DNA of 64,000 nucleotides, from positions 112,571,504 to 112,635,503 of the forward strand of contig JALGPY010000004.1 of assembly GCA_023055425.1 (NCBI GenBank). The letters run 5' to 3'. The DNA comes from Linanthus parryae (taxonomy: Eukaryota > Streptophyta > Magnoliopsida > Ericales > Polemoniaceae). Each line of letters opens with the position of its first letter. Position 1 is the first letter of the stretch. Both the position numbers and the translations under genes were made by a program. Of this stretch, positions 1 through 11,682 are shown piece after piece. Below the pieces are notes generated by a model, which saw nothing but the letters and a program-made list of their open reading frames with translations, was not told the DNA's origin and ran no database searches.

Positions 1-505
1 TCCAATGTTCATGACTAGGATTACAAGTAAACCTACTCAAAACACCAACGGCACATGCAATATTGGGTCTAGTATAACTCATGGGATAAATCAAACTACC
101 AATAATTTTAGCATACAATTCTTGCTCAACGGGTTCCCCACTATTAGGAACAAGTTTAGTAGAAGGATTAAAAGGTGATGGACTAGACTTGCAAACAAAA
201 TAATTAAACCTTCTCAAAATTTTCTCAATGTAATGTGATTGTGACAAAATAAAACCACCATCTTGTCTAATAACTTTAACACCCAAAATTACATCTACCG
301 GTCCTAAATCTTTCATGTCAAAAACTCGAGTAAGAAAACTTTTTGTCTCATTGACACAATCAATATTAGAACCAAAAATCAACAAATCATCAACATAAAG
401 AGTAAGCAAAACATTATAATTAGGAGTACTTTTAAAGAAAACACAACTTTCTACTTTACTACTCTTAAAACCAAAACCTTTAATTTCTTTTTTAATTTTT
501 TTATA
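1..505 (-). pseudogene. Ty1/copia element A, distal reverse transcriptase part
   Basis: On the minus strand this reads as the second half of a copia reverse transcriptase. It shows the catalytic LYVDDLLIFGSN block near 390, then FDMKDLGPVDVILG, an LSQSHYIEK stretch and SLIYPMSYTRPNIACAV, which lead toward RNase H beyond the window edge. The upstream part of the same gene (SLYGLKQAPRK) lies at 10081-10252 and joins this segment when the 514-10072 insertion and one copy of its 8-bp target duplication are removed. The window starts inside the element, so no LTR is visible. It is a transposon remnant, not a host gene. Confidence 0.85.
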
Positions 506-938
506 CCATTTCCTAGGGGTGCAACTTGGACGGGCTGAACCCGACCAACCCGAACCCAGCCCGGAATAAATTTGGGCTTGGACACATGTTTTGAGTAATT
601 TGGACGGGCTCGAGCAAAAAATTTCAACCCGAATTGCAATTAGGGTTGGGCTTGGGTACGGATATAAAATGATGGGCTAGCCCGAATTGCCCGATTTGTA
701 TACTCATTACCTATAAATGTTATATTTTGGAGAATATTATATAGCATATTTATCAGGAATCTATTATTTTTCTATTAACCATTAGTGATATTTTAAACAA
801 TGTTTTTGTTCTTAACTAATAGATTTTTTCCGCAAAATATTTAGTATTGTCTTGTATAAATTGATAATTTTTTAATTCACTCGAACAAGTCATTATTTTT
901 TAGTTTGAAATAAAAAAATTAGAAGTGTCTACATTCGA

Positions 939-3900
939 TGAAACAGCCCGGAATCTCGGTTCAGGGTTAAAGAGACAATCGACAACCAAAAGTAGAAATA
1001 TACTATTAAGATTACATTTCGCTTAATGTACATAACAAAATTTCGATAATAAGTACAATCTAAAACAAATCGTGTGTGATCTACTAAGTGATATAAGTTA
1101 ATCTAAACTTCTTCATCTCGATCCGCTTTCCCATTCCCCAAACTTGATTGACGACCTGCGGTTTTAAAATGGCAAATGCCGACGCAGTTTTGAAGAAATA
1201 ATCAGTAAAAACTGAGTAAATACATACTACGCCATGTAAAGCAATGAGTGGCACGGAAGCATGAGTTGAAACAAATTAGAAGATTTAAATAGTAAAGCTA
1301 TCATGTTGGAGAATTTGGAACAACTGGAAGTAAAGGAGTAACAAAAACTTCTCAATTTAATAAAATTGAGAGACCACGAGTAGTTCGTAACATAACCCGA
1401 GTAAACAAGTCCATTTGATCTTATAACGATAGTAGTTCAAGAGTAGCCAAGATTTACAATTCATTACAAATCAATTAGGGCATATCAAGAGCCACAAACA
1501 ACATTAATAAGTAGCCAATCTTGAATTTCGACTTCAATCAACAGTTTAATTTAGCTGAGGCGTGTCAAGAGCCACCAGCAGGATCGATGTAGACAGAGGG
1601 ATCACGAAATAATCACTAAGGGTTCCTTCTAGGGTCTATCAAACCCTATTTCACCCGAGCGTTAAGGGAGCCCATTCGTCAACCCCGCTCACAACATTAG
1701 CTAAAAGGCCTTAAGTGTCGACACCCCTATACTGTAGTGACCCTTACAAGTATAAGTAGAACTCTATAGCTCTATAAACCCCTTGGCCTCAATATCTTGA
1801 TACATTTTGGCTCATCGGGGGCGGTTTTTTGAACATTGACGTTCTATCCAATAATAAGAAGCATTGCTTCAATGGAGGATCGCTTGATGCCTCCCATTAA
1901 TAACAGTACTCTGTACATCGTCCTAAGTCTATTAGAGTTATTTTATTTCTTCTCTTTCACATAACCAGAATCATAATATCAACACTTCGCAAGTAATTTC
2001 CGCGAGTTCTCAAAGGAGATAAATAAAATAGTTTAACAACTTTCGAGTCGAAAACATGCATTCTCATACTATTTCATATAACCAACATTCATTTGAACAT
2101 TAAACGCAAACACACATTTTGATATGAAAAGGCCGTACATATGTACTTACCTCTGAGCCAAGAACGGAGAAAATCAAAGCTAGCACTCCGGCTATAACGC
2201 TCATCTCATATAAATTCGGGACGTATGGTCAAAGCGGCAGTACGAGCACATACATCTATCGTGGAACAGTCCTCAACACCGGCTGGTTATAAACAAGTCA
2301 AGTATACAGTCTATTAGCATTTACCCTCTATATGAGGTTGTATGCAATAATGCGATGAAATGTAGGTTATGCAAGCTAACTGTCCAAAACGTCCCTGATA
2401 CTCCAAAACTGTCTAGTGCCCGGACACCAAATTTATAATCATATTGGCCCAAAAACATGTAAGAATGACTCTAAACTCTCCCATATGTACTTAGCATCGA
2501 AATCTACAACTTTCAATAATTTGCACTTAGGCCCCTAAAGTTTGGTAAAATTGCAAAAAGACCCCAACATTTGACTTGGTCACCACTAGCCCAAAATCAT
2601 ATACGAGTAATCCAAATACGCATACAAGACATGTTGACAAACTCCAAGTTACTAAACTAATCTCAATTCAAAGTTTAAGTGAAATTACTATTTTGCCCCT
2701 CTTATACAATTCAGTCAAACTAGGGTTTGCGAAAAGTCAAACTTGGTCAAACTTGATATTTAGACTCAGAATATGAATACGAGCAAGTTTCGCGAAGGAT
2801 GCTAAGGTTGAAAATGTCGTTTACGACATCGAATTTGAAAGTCAAGATTGAGAGAAATCGACTCAACTAGTCAACTTTGCGACTGATTTCTGATCAATTG
2901 AGAAGGATTTTTAAGAAACTGGAATAGGGTTCTAAAGATGACAGTTCAAGGATTCCAGAACATATTTGAACTCCTAGAAACTCTTAGTATACAAAGAGAT
3001 ATCGCTAGTCAAAGTTGGATGAAAATCACGATTCAATACTTAGACAAATTCGATAGTGCTTCGCGAGTTCAAACTAGCAACTTTAGGCTCGTTTTGTGAG
3101 AAATCCGTTATAAATTTGATGATGACCCAGAGACGATGAAATGAAGTATTATGTATCAGCTTTACACAGGAGAAAACAAATCTAAATTTCATTAAGTTTT
3201 GAAGAAGATACAATGGTTAGAAAATGGGTGTTTCACCATAGGATTCTATACTTAGAAAATTTTCAGCTTTTAATGGTTCAAAAACACATCAAACCAGCCC
3301 TATTCAAGGCCAAATTTAGACAGGTTAGACTTGAAATCAAACAAAGAAATCTTAATGAGAGTTGTAGAGCTATGTCCAGGCTTTCCAGAAAGGTAAGAAT
3401 CATCCAAAACGGATTAAAAACGAAGAAGATACAAGCATTTGAACAGGGGAGGTTTTTGTACCAAAACACATGAACACCAAGAACACATTCAAGAACTTCA
3501 CTTTCCCCTAACTTGAGCTCGGATTTAGACACGATTAGAGATCGAATTGGACCAAGAAATCAACACGAAAGTTTGAGTACTACATGCAGGGAATCCATAG
3601 CAACAAGAATCAAGTCAATACATCAAGTTTCGAGAGAGTTACAGGGCCATGAACAGGGCATAAAAATATGCCGGAAAACTCAAGAACCAAGAATCTAAGC
3701 GTGATTTAACCTAAATATGGGCAAGTTTGGATCATTAAAACATGTTCATAACATCTCTAGGAGCATGATGATGCTTAAAAACGTGCAAAACAAGCAAGGG
3801 TGAAGGCCATACCGAGCTCCGCAGCTTCCAGCGGCCATGGAGGAAACCGGCGACCGTCGCACGGTTTCCGGCGGTCCCGTCTCTCCTCTGTGATTTCTGG

Positions 3901-4735
3901 GTTGAAACCAAGGTATGGGTTCTACTCCTCGCTCCTCAGGGGTCACAATGCCGCAAGAATTAACGATTTTGCTCAACAAACGAAGAAGATACAAATTTCC
4001 GGCGTTCATGGTGCTCCCGGCGGCGGCACGAACCCAGAACTCGACGACCTCCTTTCCCGACGAATTACAACCAACAATCGGTACCCCTGAGCTCGCCATA
4101 GCCTCAGCAACACGGAAACAACACTCAATCCCTCTGAATTACAACGGACAAAACGAATTAACCAAATTGAAAGCTAGGGTTCCTCCCTTCGAATGCCGTT
4201 TTCTCTCTCGATATCCAATGAAACTTCAAATTGCTTTGTGCGTTTTGCTCCCCCCGTCACCCTCTATCTCCAGCTATAACAGTTTTTGAAATGGCAAAGT
4301 CGTGGTGGTGCTAGGGTGGTAATGGTGGTGGTTGTTCTTGAGTAGGATGAAGATGAAGGGAAAGAAGAAGAAGTTCATGGTGTTGGTGATGAAACTTGTC
4401 TCTCTCAGCAGCAAATGGTAGGGGAGAGGGAGGAGATGATGCCACCTTCCTAATGAGGTGTCCAAACTCTCTTGACAAGTGTCTCACATGCAAAGGGGTC
4501 AAAGTGTAGTTTTTCAAACTTTTGGGTACAACTAGAATTAGAGCTTCTACTTACTTTTAAATAATTCCACTACCACCCCAAACACTTCAAGTGCTTCAAA
4601 ATCATCCGAACAACTTCTAAAGATTGCCAACACTTCCAAAATTCAAACTTTAAAGTCGTGACAAACTATTTACAAATTAGCCCCCAAAGTCTTGATATTG
4701 CACTAAGAACTCTCTCGGGAATTAGGGGTGTTACA
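939..4735 (-). repeat. 3' LTR of the LARD element
   Basis: This is a 3.8-kb long terminal repeat. In plus orientation it starts TGAAACAGCCCGG and ends GGGGTGTTACA. It matches 5983-9802 almost base for base. Several ORFs of 60-130 codons occur inside on both strands, but they are duplicated with the LTR, resemble no family I know, and I do not call them genes. On the minus strand this copy follows the polypurine tract and is therefore the 3' LTR. Confidence 0.9.
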
Positions 4736-4751
4736 ATCTACCCACCTTAAA
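4736..4751 (-). other. Polypurine tract of the LARD element
   Basis: On the minus strand the purine-rich run AAGGTGGGTAGAT directly precedes the 3' LTR start TGTAACACC, the place where plus-strand DNA synthesis is primed. Confidence 0.75.
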
Positions 4752-5968
4752 AGAATCTTCGTCCCCGAAGATCTCACACTATACTTACCCACATATATAA
4801 AATGCAGCACAGTGACTCAGTCTATTTGACTTAGCCAGACACATACTTAAACTGCTCTCGTCGAATGTTCTGCTCTTAAAAGATGGCTTCCTTAGTTGGT
4901 AAACCAGAAACACCTTAACCGGAAGAAATTCCTCATGCTTACTCTCCGCACGACGAGGTCTATTATGGGTCTACACTACTATACAGCCTAGACTCGCACC
5001 ACAATAGGGTTTCGTATACGATTAGTACAAGTAAAAGTTCGAAACAAGATTTTGAAAGTTCGATAACAACATACAAGTTCTCAATTTTAGAAACAACTCA
5101 AAAATTTGCTAGAATTTATACAAATCTCAAAACTTTTAGACAAATACTTTTATCAAGACTAATATGTCGTTTTGCTTGAATCGTCCTCGTTAAAAGTGTT
5201 TGTCTTAGCTCTATAGGTTTAGATAAACCAATCACCTAAAGTGTTCCACGCATATGAGGGAGAAAGAACAATATGTGTCGTCACACAATGTGCATTTCTA
5301 ACACAACTCGCATGCGCTTCAAATGTTCCAACTTAGTCTACACAGCGGGTACAACTTATAGTACCGTCGTACTAAGAGTCGCGCCAGCGGACTGATAAAC
5401 AAAGTGGTCCATATCATTTGGCATTTGGTAGCTCGACACCCCAATAATTTTGGAAAACCCCCTTTTTCTTTTTTTTTTTAATAAATAATTTATTGTTTGA
5501 AATGTATAATTTAGAAATGACTGTGTCAAATAATCTCAAAATGAAACAAAACAAAATATAATCTTAAAAGTCATCTCTCGTAGGTAAGAAAAGATTGGTC
5601 TCAGGGTCTTCTAAATCAAAGCGTCGTTACTCTCTCGTCGACTAATTAACATAAAAGCATAAAGAGTCAAAGATAAGCATCACAAACCATGGCAAGCATT
5701 TCGGTATAAATAGGCATGTCACGTAAATATTGTGCCTGTAAATAGGCAAGTAAACTTGGCATGAACATCTCAAATAGTCATTAATATTTAATCAACATAT
5801 ACGGTACAAGTCGAGTTTCATAATACGTAAGTACCCAAACTCCCCGACGGCTTGTTTACTTCTTATTGCCAATTGGGTTAACCTAATCAATTTTAAATTT
5901 TGAAAACGTTTTATTTTTCTTATTCTATACTAATGGAAATCGAAAAGTCACTTTACCGGAGAACCGAT

Positions 5969-5980
5969 GCTCTGATACCA
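5969..5980 (-). other. Primer-binding site of the LARD element (initiator Met tRNA)
   Basis: The minus strand reads TGGTATCAGAGC two bases after the 5' LTR end. This is the standard plant retroelement complement of the 3' end of initiator methionine tRNA, and it fixes the element's orientation. Confidence 0.88.
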
Positions 5981-5982
5981 TC

Positions 5983-8900
5983 TGAAACAGCCCGGAATCT
6001 CGGTTCAGGGTTAAAGAGACAATCGACAACCAAAAGTAGAAATATACTATTAAGATTACATTTCGCTTAATGTACATAACAAAATTTCGATAATAAGTTC
6101 AATCTAAAACAAATCGTGTGTGATCTACTAAGTGATATAAGTTAATCTAAACTTCTTCATCTCGATCCGCTTTCCCATTCCCCAAACTTGATTGACGACA
6201 TGCGGTTTTAAAATGGCAAATGCCGACGCAGTTTTGAAGAAATAATCAGTAAAAACTGAGTAAATACATACTACGCCATGTAAAGCAATGAGTGGCACGG
6301 AAGCATGAGTTGAAACAAATTAGAATATTTAGATAGTAAAGCTATCATGTTGGAGAATTTGGAACAACTGGAAGTAAACGAGTAACAAAAACTTCTCAAT
6401 TTAATAACATTGAGAGACCACGAGTAGTTCGTAACATAACCCGAGTAAACAAGTCCATTTGATCTTATAACGATAGTAGTTCAAGAGTAGCCAAGATTTA
6501 CAATTCATTACAAATCAATTAGGGCATATCAAGAGCCACAAACAACATTAATAAGTAGCCAATCTTGAATTTCGACTTCAATCAACAGTTTAATTTAGCT
6601 GAGGCGTGTCAAGAGCCACCAGCAGGATCGATGTAGACAGAGGGATCACGAAATAATCACTAAGGGTTCCTTCTAGGGTCTATCAAACCCTATTTCACCC
6701 GAGCGGTAAGGGAGCCCATTCATCAACCCCGCTCACAACATTAGCTAAAAGGCCTTAAGTGTCGACACCCCTATACCGTAGTGACCCTTACAAGTATAAG
6801 TAGCACTCTATAGCTCTATAAACCCCTTGGCCTCAATATCTTGATACATTTTGGCTCATCGGGGGCGGATTTTTGAACATTGACGTTCTATCCAATAATA
6901 AGAAGCATTGCTTCAATGGTCTTAGCCATAAGAAAATGGAGGATCGCTTGATGCCTCCCATCAATAACAGTACTCTGTACATCGTCCTAAGTCTATTAGA
7001 GTTATTTTATTTCTTCTCTTTCACATAACCAGAATCATAATATCAACACTTCGCAAGTAATTTCCGCGAGTTCTCAAAGGAGATAAATAAAATAGTTTAA
7101 CAACTTTCGAGTCGAAAACATGCATTCTCATACTATTTCATATAACCAACATTCATTTGAACATTAAACGCAAACACACATTTTGATATGAAAAGGCCGT
7201 ACATATGTACTTACCTCTGAGCCAAGAACGGAGAAAATCAAAGCTAGCACTCCGGCTATAACGCTCATCTCATATAAATTCGGGACGTATGGTCAAAGCG
7301 GCAGTACGAGCACATACATCTATCGTGGAACAGTCCTCAACACCGGCTGGTTATAAACAAGTCAAGTATACAGTCTATTAGCATTTACCCTCTATATGAG
7401 GTTGTATGCAATAATGCGATGAAATGTAGGTTATGCAAGCTAACTGTCCAAAACGTCCCTGATACTCCAAAACTGTCTAGTGCCCGGACACCAAATTTAT
7501 AATCATATTGGCCCAAAAACATGTAAGAATGACTCTAAACTCTCCCATATGTACTTAGCATCGAAATCTACAACTTTCAATAATTTGCACTTAGGCCCCT
7601 AAAGTTTGGTAAAATTGCAAAAAGACCCCAACATTTGACTTGGTCACCACTAGCCCAAAATCATATACGAGTAATCCAAATACGCATAAAAGACATGTTG
7701 ACAAACTCCAAGTTACTAAACTAATCTCAATTCAAAGTTTAAGTGAAATTACTATTTTGCCCCTCTTATACAATTCAGTCAAACTAGGGTTTGCGAAAAG
7801 TCAAACTTGGTCAAACTTGATATTTTGACTCAGAATATGAATACGAGCAAGTTTCGCGAAGGATGCTAAGGTTGAAAATGTCGTTTACGACATCGAATTT
7901 GAAAGTCAAGATTGAGAGAAATCGACTCAACTAGTCAACTTTGCGACTGATTTCTGATCAATTGAGAAGGATTTTTAAGAAACTGGAAATAGGGTTCTAA
8001 AGATGACAGTTCAAGGATTCCAGAACATATTTGAACTCCTAGAAACTCTTAGTATACAAAGAGATATCGCTAGTCAAAGTTGGATGAAAATCACGATTCA
8101 ATACTTAGACAAATTCGATAGTGCTTCGCGAGTTCAAACTAGCAACTTTAGGCTCGTTTTGTGAGAAATCCGTTATAAATTTGATGATGACCCAGAGACG
8201 ATGAAATGAAGTATTATGTATCAGCTTTACACAGGAGAAAACAAATCTAAATTTCATTAAGTTTTGAAGAAGATACAATGGTTAGAAAATGGGTGTTTCA
8301 CCATAGGATTCTATACTTAGAAAATTTTCAGCTTTTAATGGTTCAAAAACACATCAAACCAGCCCTATTCAAGGCCAAATTTAGACAGGTTAGACTTGAA
8401 ATCAAACAAAGAAATCTTAATGAGAGTTGTAGAGCTATGTCCAGGCTTTCCAGAAAGGTAAGAATCATCCAAAACGGATTAAAAACGAAGAAGATACAAG
8501 CATTTGAACAGGGGAGGTTTTTGTACCAAAACACATGAACACCAAGAACACATTCAAGAACTTCACTTTCCCCTAACTTGAGCTCGGATTTATACACGAT
8601 TAGAGATCGAATTGGACCAAGAAATCAACACGAAAGTTTGAGTACTACATGCAGGGAATCCATAGCAACAAGAATCAAGTCAATACATCAAGTTTCGAGA
8701 GAGTTACAGGGCCATGAACAGGGCATAAAAATATGCCGGAAAACTCAAGAACCAAGAATCTAAGCGTGATTTAATCTAAATCTGGGCAAGTTTGGATCAT
8801 TAAAACATGTTCATAACATCTCTAGGAGCATGATGATGCTTAAAAACGCGCAAAACAAGCAAGGGTGAAGGCCATACCGAGCTCTGCAGCTTCCGGCGGC

Positions 8901-9802
8901 CATGGAGGAAACCGGCGACCGTCGCACGGTTTCCGGCGGTCCCGTCCCTCCTCTGTGATTTCTGGGTTGAAACCAAGGTATGGGTTCTACTCCTCGCTCC
9001 TCAGGGGTCACAATGCCGCAAGAATTAACGATTTTGCTCAACAAACGAAGAAGATACAAATTTCCGGCGTTCATGGTGCTTCCCGGCGGCGGCACGAACC
9101 CAGAACCCGACGACCTCCTTTCCCGACGAATTACAACCAACAATCGGTACCCCTGAGCTCGCCATAGCCTCAGCAACACGGAAACAACACTCAATCCCTC
9201 TGAATTACAACGTACAGAACGAATTAACCAAATTGAAAGCTAGGGTTCCTCACCTTCGAATGTCGTTTTCTCTCTCGATATCCAATGAAACTTCAAATTG
9301 CTTTGTGCGTTTTGCTCCCCCCGTCAACCTCTATCTCCAGCTATAACAGTTTTTGAAATGGCAAAGTCGTGGTGGTGCTAGGGTGGTAATGGTGGTGGTT
9401 GTTCTTGAGTAGGATGAAGATGAAGGGAAAGAAGAAGAAGTTCATGGTGTTGGTGATGAAACTTGTCTCTCTCAGAAGCAAATGGTAGGGGAAAGGGAGG
9501 AGATGATGCCACCTTCCTAATGAGGTGTCCAAACTCTCTTGACAAGTGTCTCACATGCAAAGGGGTCAAAGTGTAGTTTTTCAAACTTTTGGGTACAACT
9601 AGAATTAGAGCTTCTACTTACTTTTAAATAATTCCACTACCACCCCAAACACTTCAAGTGCTTCAAAATCATCCGAACAACTTATAAAGATTGCCAACAC
9701 TTCCAAAATTCCAACTTTAAAGTCGTGACAAACTATTTACAAATTAGCCCCCAAAGTCTTGATATTGCACTAAGAACTCTCTCGGGAATTAGGGGTGTTA
9801 CA
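5983..9802 (-). repeat. 5' LTR of the LARD element
   Basis: This is the second copy of the 3.8-kb LTR and lies next to the primer-binding site. It ends GGGGTGTTACA followed by the duplicated target TTCGA. It differs from the left copy by scattered substitutions and one insertion of about 20 bp. Confidence 0.9.
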
Positions 9803-10072
9803 TTCGATATCTATTTTTATATGTAAGTTGTTAACTTAACTTTAATGGAACAGTTTTAATTGAGTTGAATGTGATAATTATGACAATTTATTTAGTTTAA
9901 TAGGCTAGCCCGAATTCATCCCGAACCCGAGTGGGTTTGTCGAATTTGGGCCTGGACGGGCTGGCGATGCTCCTAACCCGGGCTGGGCTGGGCTTGGGCA
10001 ACCCCGACAGAACTTGGGCTTGGGCTTGGACAAGGGTGTCAACCCGCCCAGCCCGCCCGAGTTGCAGTCCTA

Positions 10073-10252
10073 CCGTTTCCTAGGGGCTTGTTTAAGACCA
10101 TACAAAGACTTGTTCAATTTAAAAACTGTATCTTCTTCACCTTTAACCACGTACCCTTCGGGTTGCTTAATATAAATCTCCTCATCTAAACTTCCATTAA
10201 AAAAAGCAGTTTTAACATTTTGATGAACAGCTAGATTAAACATGGAAGCAAT
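10073..10252 (-). pseudogene. Ty1/copia element A, proximal reverse transcriptase part
   Basis: The minus strand reads IASMFNLAVHQ, then NVKTAFFNGSLDEEIYIKQ and LNKSLYGLKQAPRK, the first conserved blocks of a copia reverse transcriptase. It continues in frame into 505-1 once the hAT-like insertion is removed. Upstream, copia sequence stops at about 10252, where the LTR of copia B begins. The pentamer GCAAT at 10248-10252 is the likely target site of B, but the partner copy beyond B is lost. Confidence 0.85.
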
Positions 10253-11668
10253 TGTAGGGTTTTGATCATGGATACGCAGCGGAAAAACATAATTCATCCA
10301 TTCAATACCCTCCAATGATCACAGGACAAGAGACATAACGATGGTAAGGGAAGAAATCAAGTTACACACCTTAGGGTTTCTCCTGTGATGACTTGTAACG
10401 TGAATTGTGTCACGTCTCTATAGTTGATCCACGCCTAGAGTTGAGATCTAGATTTTCCTTCTCCTTTGTGCTAGCTAGGAATGGAGGAAGAGGAAGAAGA
10501 AATCACGCAACACGAGGCAACAAGGAGGGTGGCAACCTCCTTGGTGGCCGACAGGGTAGGGGCGGCGGCAAGGGGGTCGAACGACCTTCTTCTTGCTTGC
10601 TCTCTCTCATTTTTGTTGTCTCCCACTCAAGTTATGAACAATAGGCTCATAAGTGTGGGAAGTAAGGAAGGAGCATCCTTTATATAGTCCAACAAATCCT
10701 TGCCAACTACCTAAAGGACAGATTCTAGTCCTAATAGAATTCGGTTTAGTCCCTTCCTTGCAAATTAGTCCTACTAACTTTGCAAGGTGTTGCAAAGTGA
10801 TCCTTCTAATTAATTAATCATATTAATTAATTCCCAAATCTAGTTCAACTCTATATAGCGTGTGACCCCATAGGTTCTATCTAGTTGGTAGCAACAATTT
10901 GCTAATATGGAGCGGTTTCTAGCAAAACATCCATTCTAGCCAACTAATAGAATAGTCGTCCGACAAACCTTGTACAAGTAATTGTCTCATCCCTTTGTCT
11001 CTATATCCGGATTGGACTCGAGAAATACAAGTCACACTCGTATATCCAATTCATAGTTTCTCGATCCTGGGAATAGCCTTATTCGTGCAAATAACATCAA
11101 TATCTTATATTGATTTATTTGAGTCTGGCTAGACATTCTATAAGCACTATCCCTCGAGTGGCCTAGGATATTTGCTCCTGTTATGTGGGAGGGATAAATT
11201 ATATCTACGTCCACTACGATCTCTAAGCTTGCTTCTTATTGTATTCGGTACACGCCTTTATAACTACCCAGTTATGGTGTAGCGTTTGACGCTACCAAAA
11301 TCACAATAATCCACAACTAGAATATCTAGTGACTTCAAGTCTAGGATGACAATACCATTGCACCACGAGAATCACTTGTGACTTAACATAACGTGTATGT
11401 AGCCTCTGGGTCAATCCAGTGCGCCATTACCCTTAATGCACACCCATGTGTTGGATCATGATATGTCCATATCAATCCAACCCCATACTAGTATATAGAT
11501 GATTGTCCCATTGATCATTATACTGGACTGGGGATACTTAAGATAAACAAAACAATTGTAAATCTAAGGACATCATTATATTAAATATCCAATAAATAAT
11601 ACAATGAATGTTCTAGCCAAAATAAATTCATACTAAACTAGATTGCCTCTAAGGCATCTATTCAAACA
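10253..11668 (-). repeat. 3' LTR of copia B
   Basis: On the minus strand the tract CAAGTGGGAGAC is followed by TGTTTGAATAGATGCC, the usual copia PPT-LTR junction. I place the far end at ACCCTACA (10253), giving a TG...CA LTR of about 1416 bp. The start is firm; the end is inferred from where the copia A reading frame resumes. ORFs in this stretch belong to the LTR and are not genes. Confidence 0.7.
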
Positions 11669-11682
11669 GTCTCCCACTTGCA

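Larger units (their letters stand above)
4736..5982 (-). other. Non-coding internal domain of the LARD element
   Basis: This is about 1.25 kb between the LTRs with no ORF of note on either strand. It holds only the replication signals: the polypurine tract at its left edge and the primer-binding site at its right edge. This is far shorter than the several kilobases of gag-pol in autonomous Tekay elements. Confidence 0.8.
939..9802 (-). mobile_element. LARD-type non-autonomous LTR retrotransposon, Tekay-like gypsy derivative
   Basis: Two long direct repeats (939-4735 and 5983-9802) begin TG and end CA and bracket only 1.25 kb. The element is flanked by a perfect 5-bp duplication, TTCGA (934-938 and 9803-9807). 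A primer-binding site and a polypurine tract at the inner LTR edges show that it reads on the minus strand. On that strand the LTR starts TGTAACACCCC after a tract AAGGTGGGTAGAT, a junction typical of Tekay/Del chromoviruses. No gag or pol ORF is present, so it must have been mobilised in trans. The LTRs look nearly identical over 3.8 kb, which suggests a fairly recent insertion. One visible difference is an extra stretch of about 20 bp near 6920-6940 in the right copy. Confidence 0.88.
514..10072. mobile_element. Non-autonomous hAT-like DNA transposon, split by an LTR element
   Basis: The left end reads TAGGGGTGCAACTTGG. The right end, read inward from the other side, is TAGGACTGCAACTCGG, so the termini form an imperfect inverted repeat of hAT type (TAGGG-TG-start). 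The flanks are CCATTTCC (506-513) and CCGTTTCC (10073-10080), an 8-bp target duplication with one mismatch, as expected for hAT. Own sequence is only about 0.7 kb (514-938 plus 9803-10072). It is rich in GGGCTTGG/CCCGAACC subterminal repeats and has no transposase ORF. The rest is the nested LTR element at 939-9802. The host site is the reverse transcriptase of copia A. Confidence 0.82.

Noticed and set aside
3746..4289. ORFs of 96-124 codons on both strands, repeated at 8811-9194
   Set aside because: They lie within both LTR copies of the LARD element and overlap each other on opposite strands.
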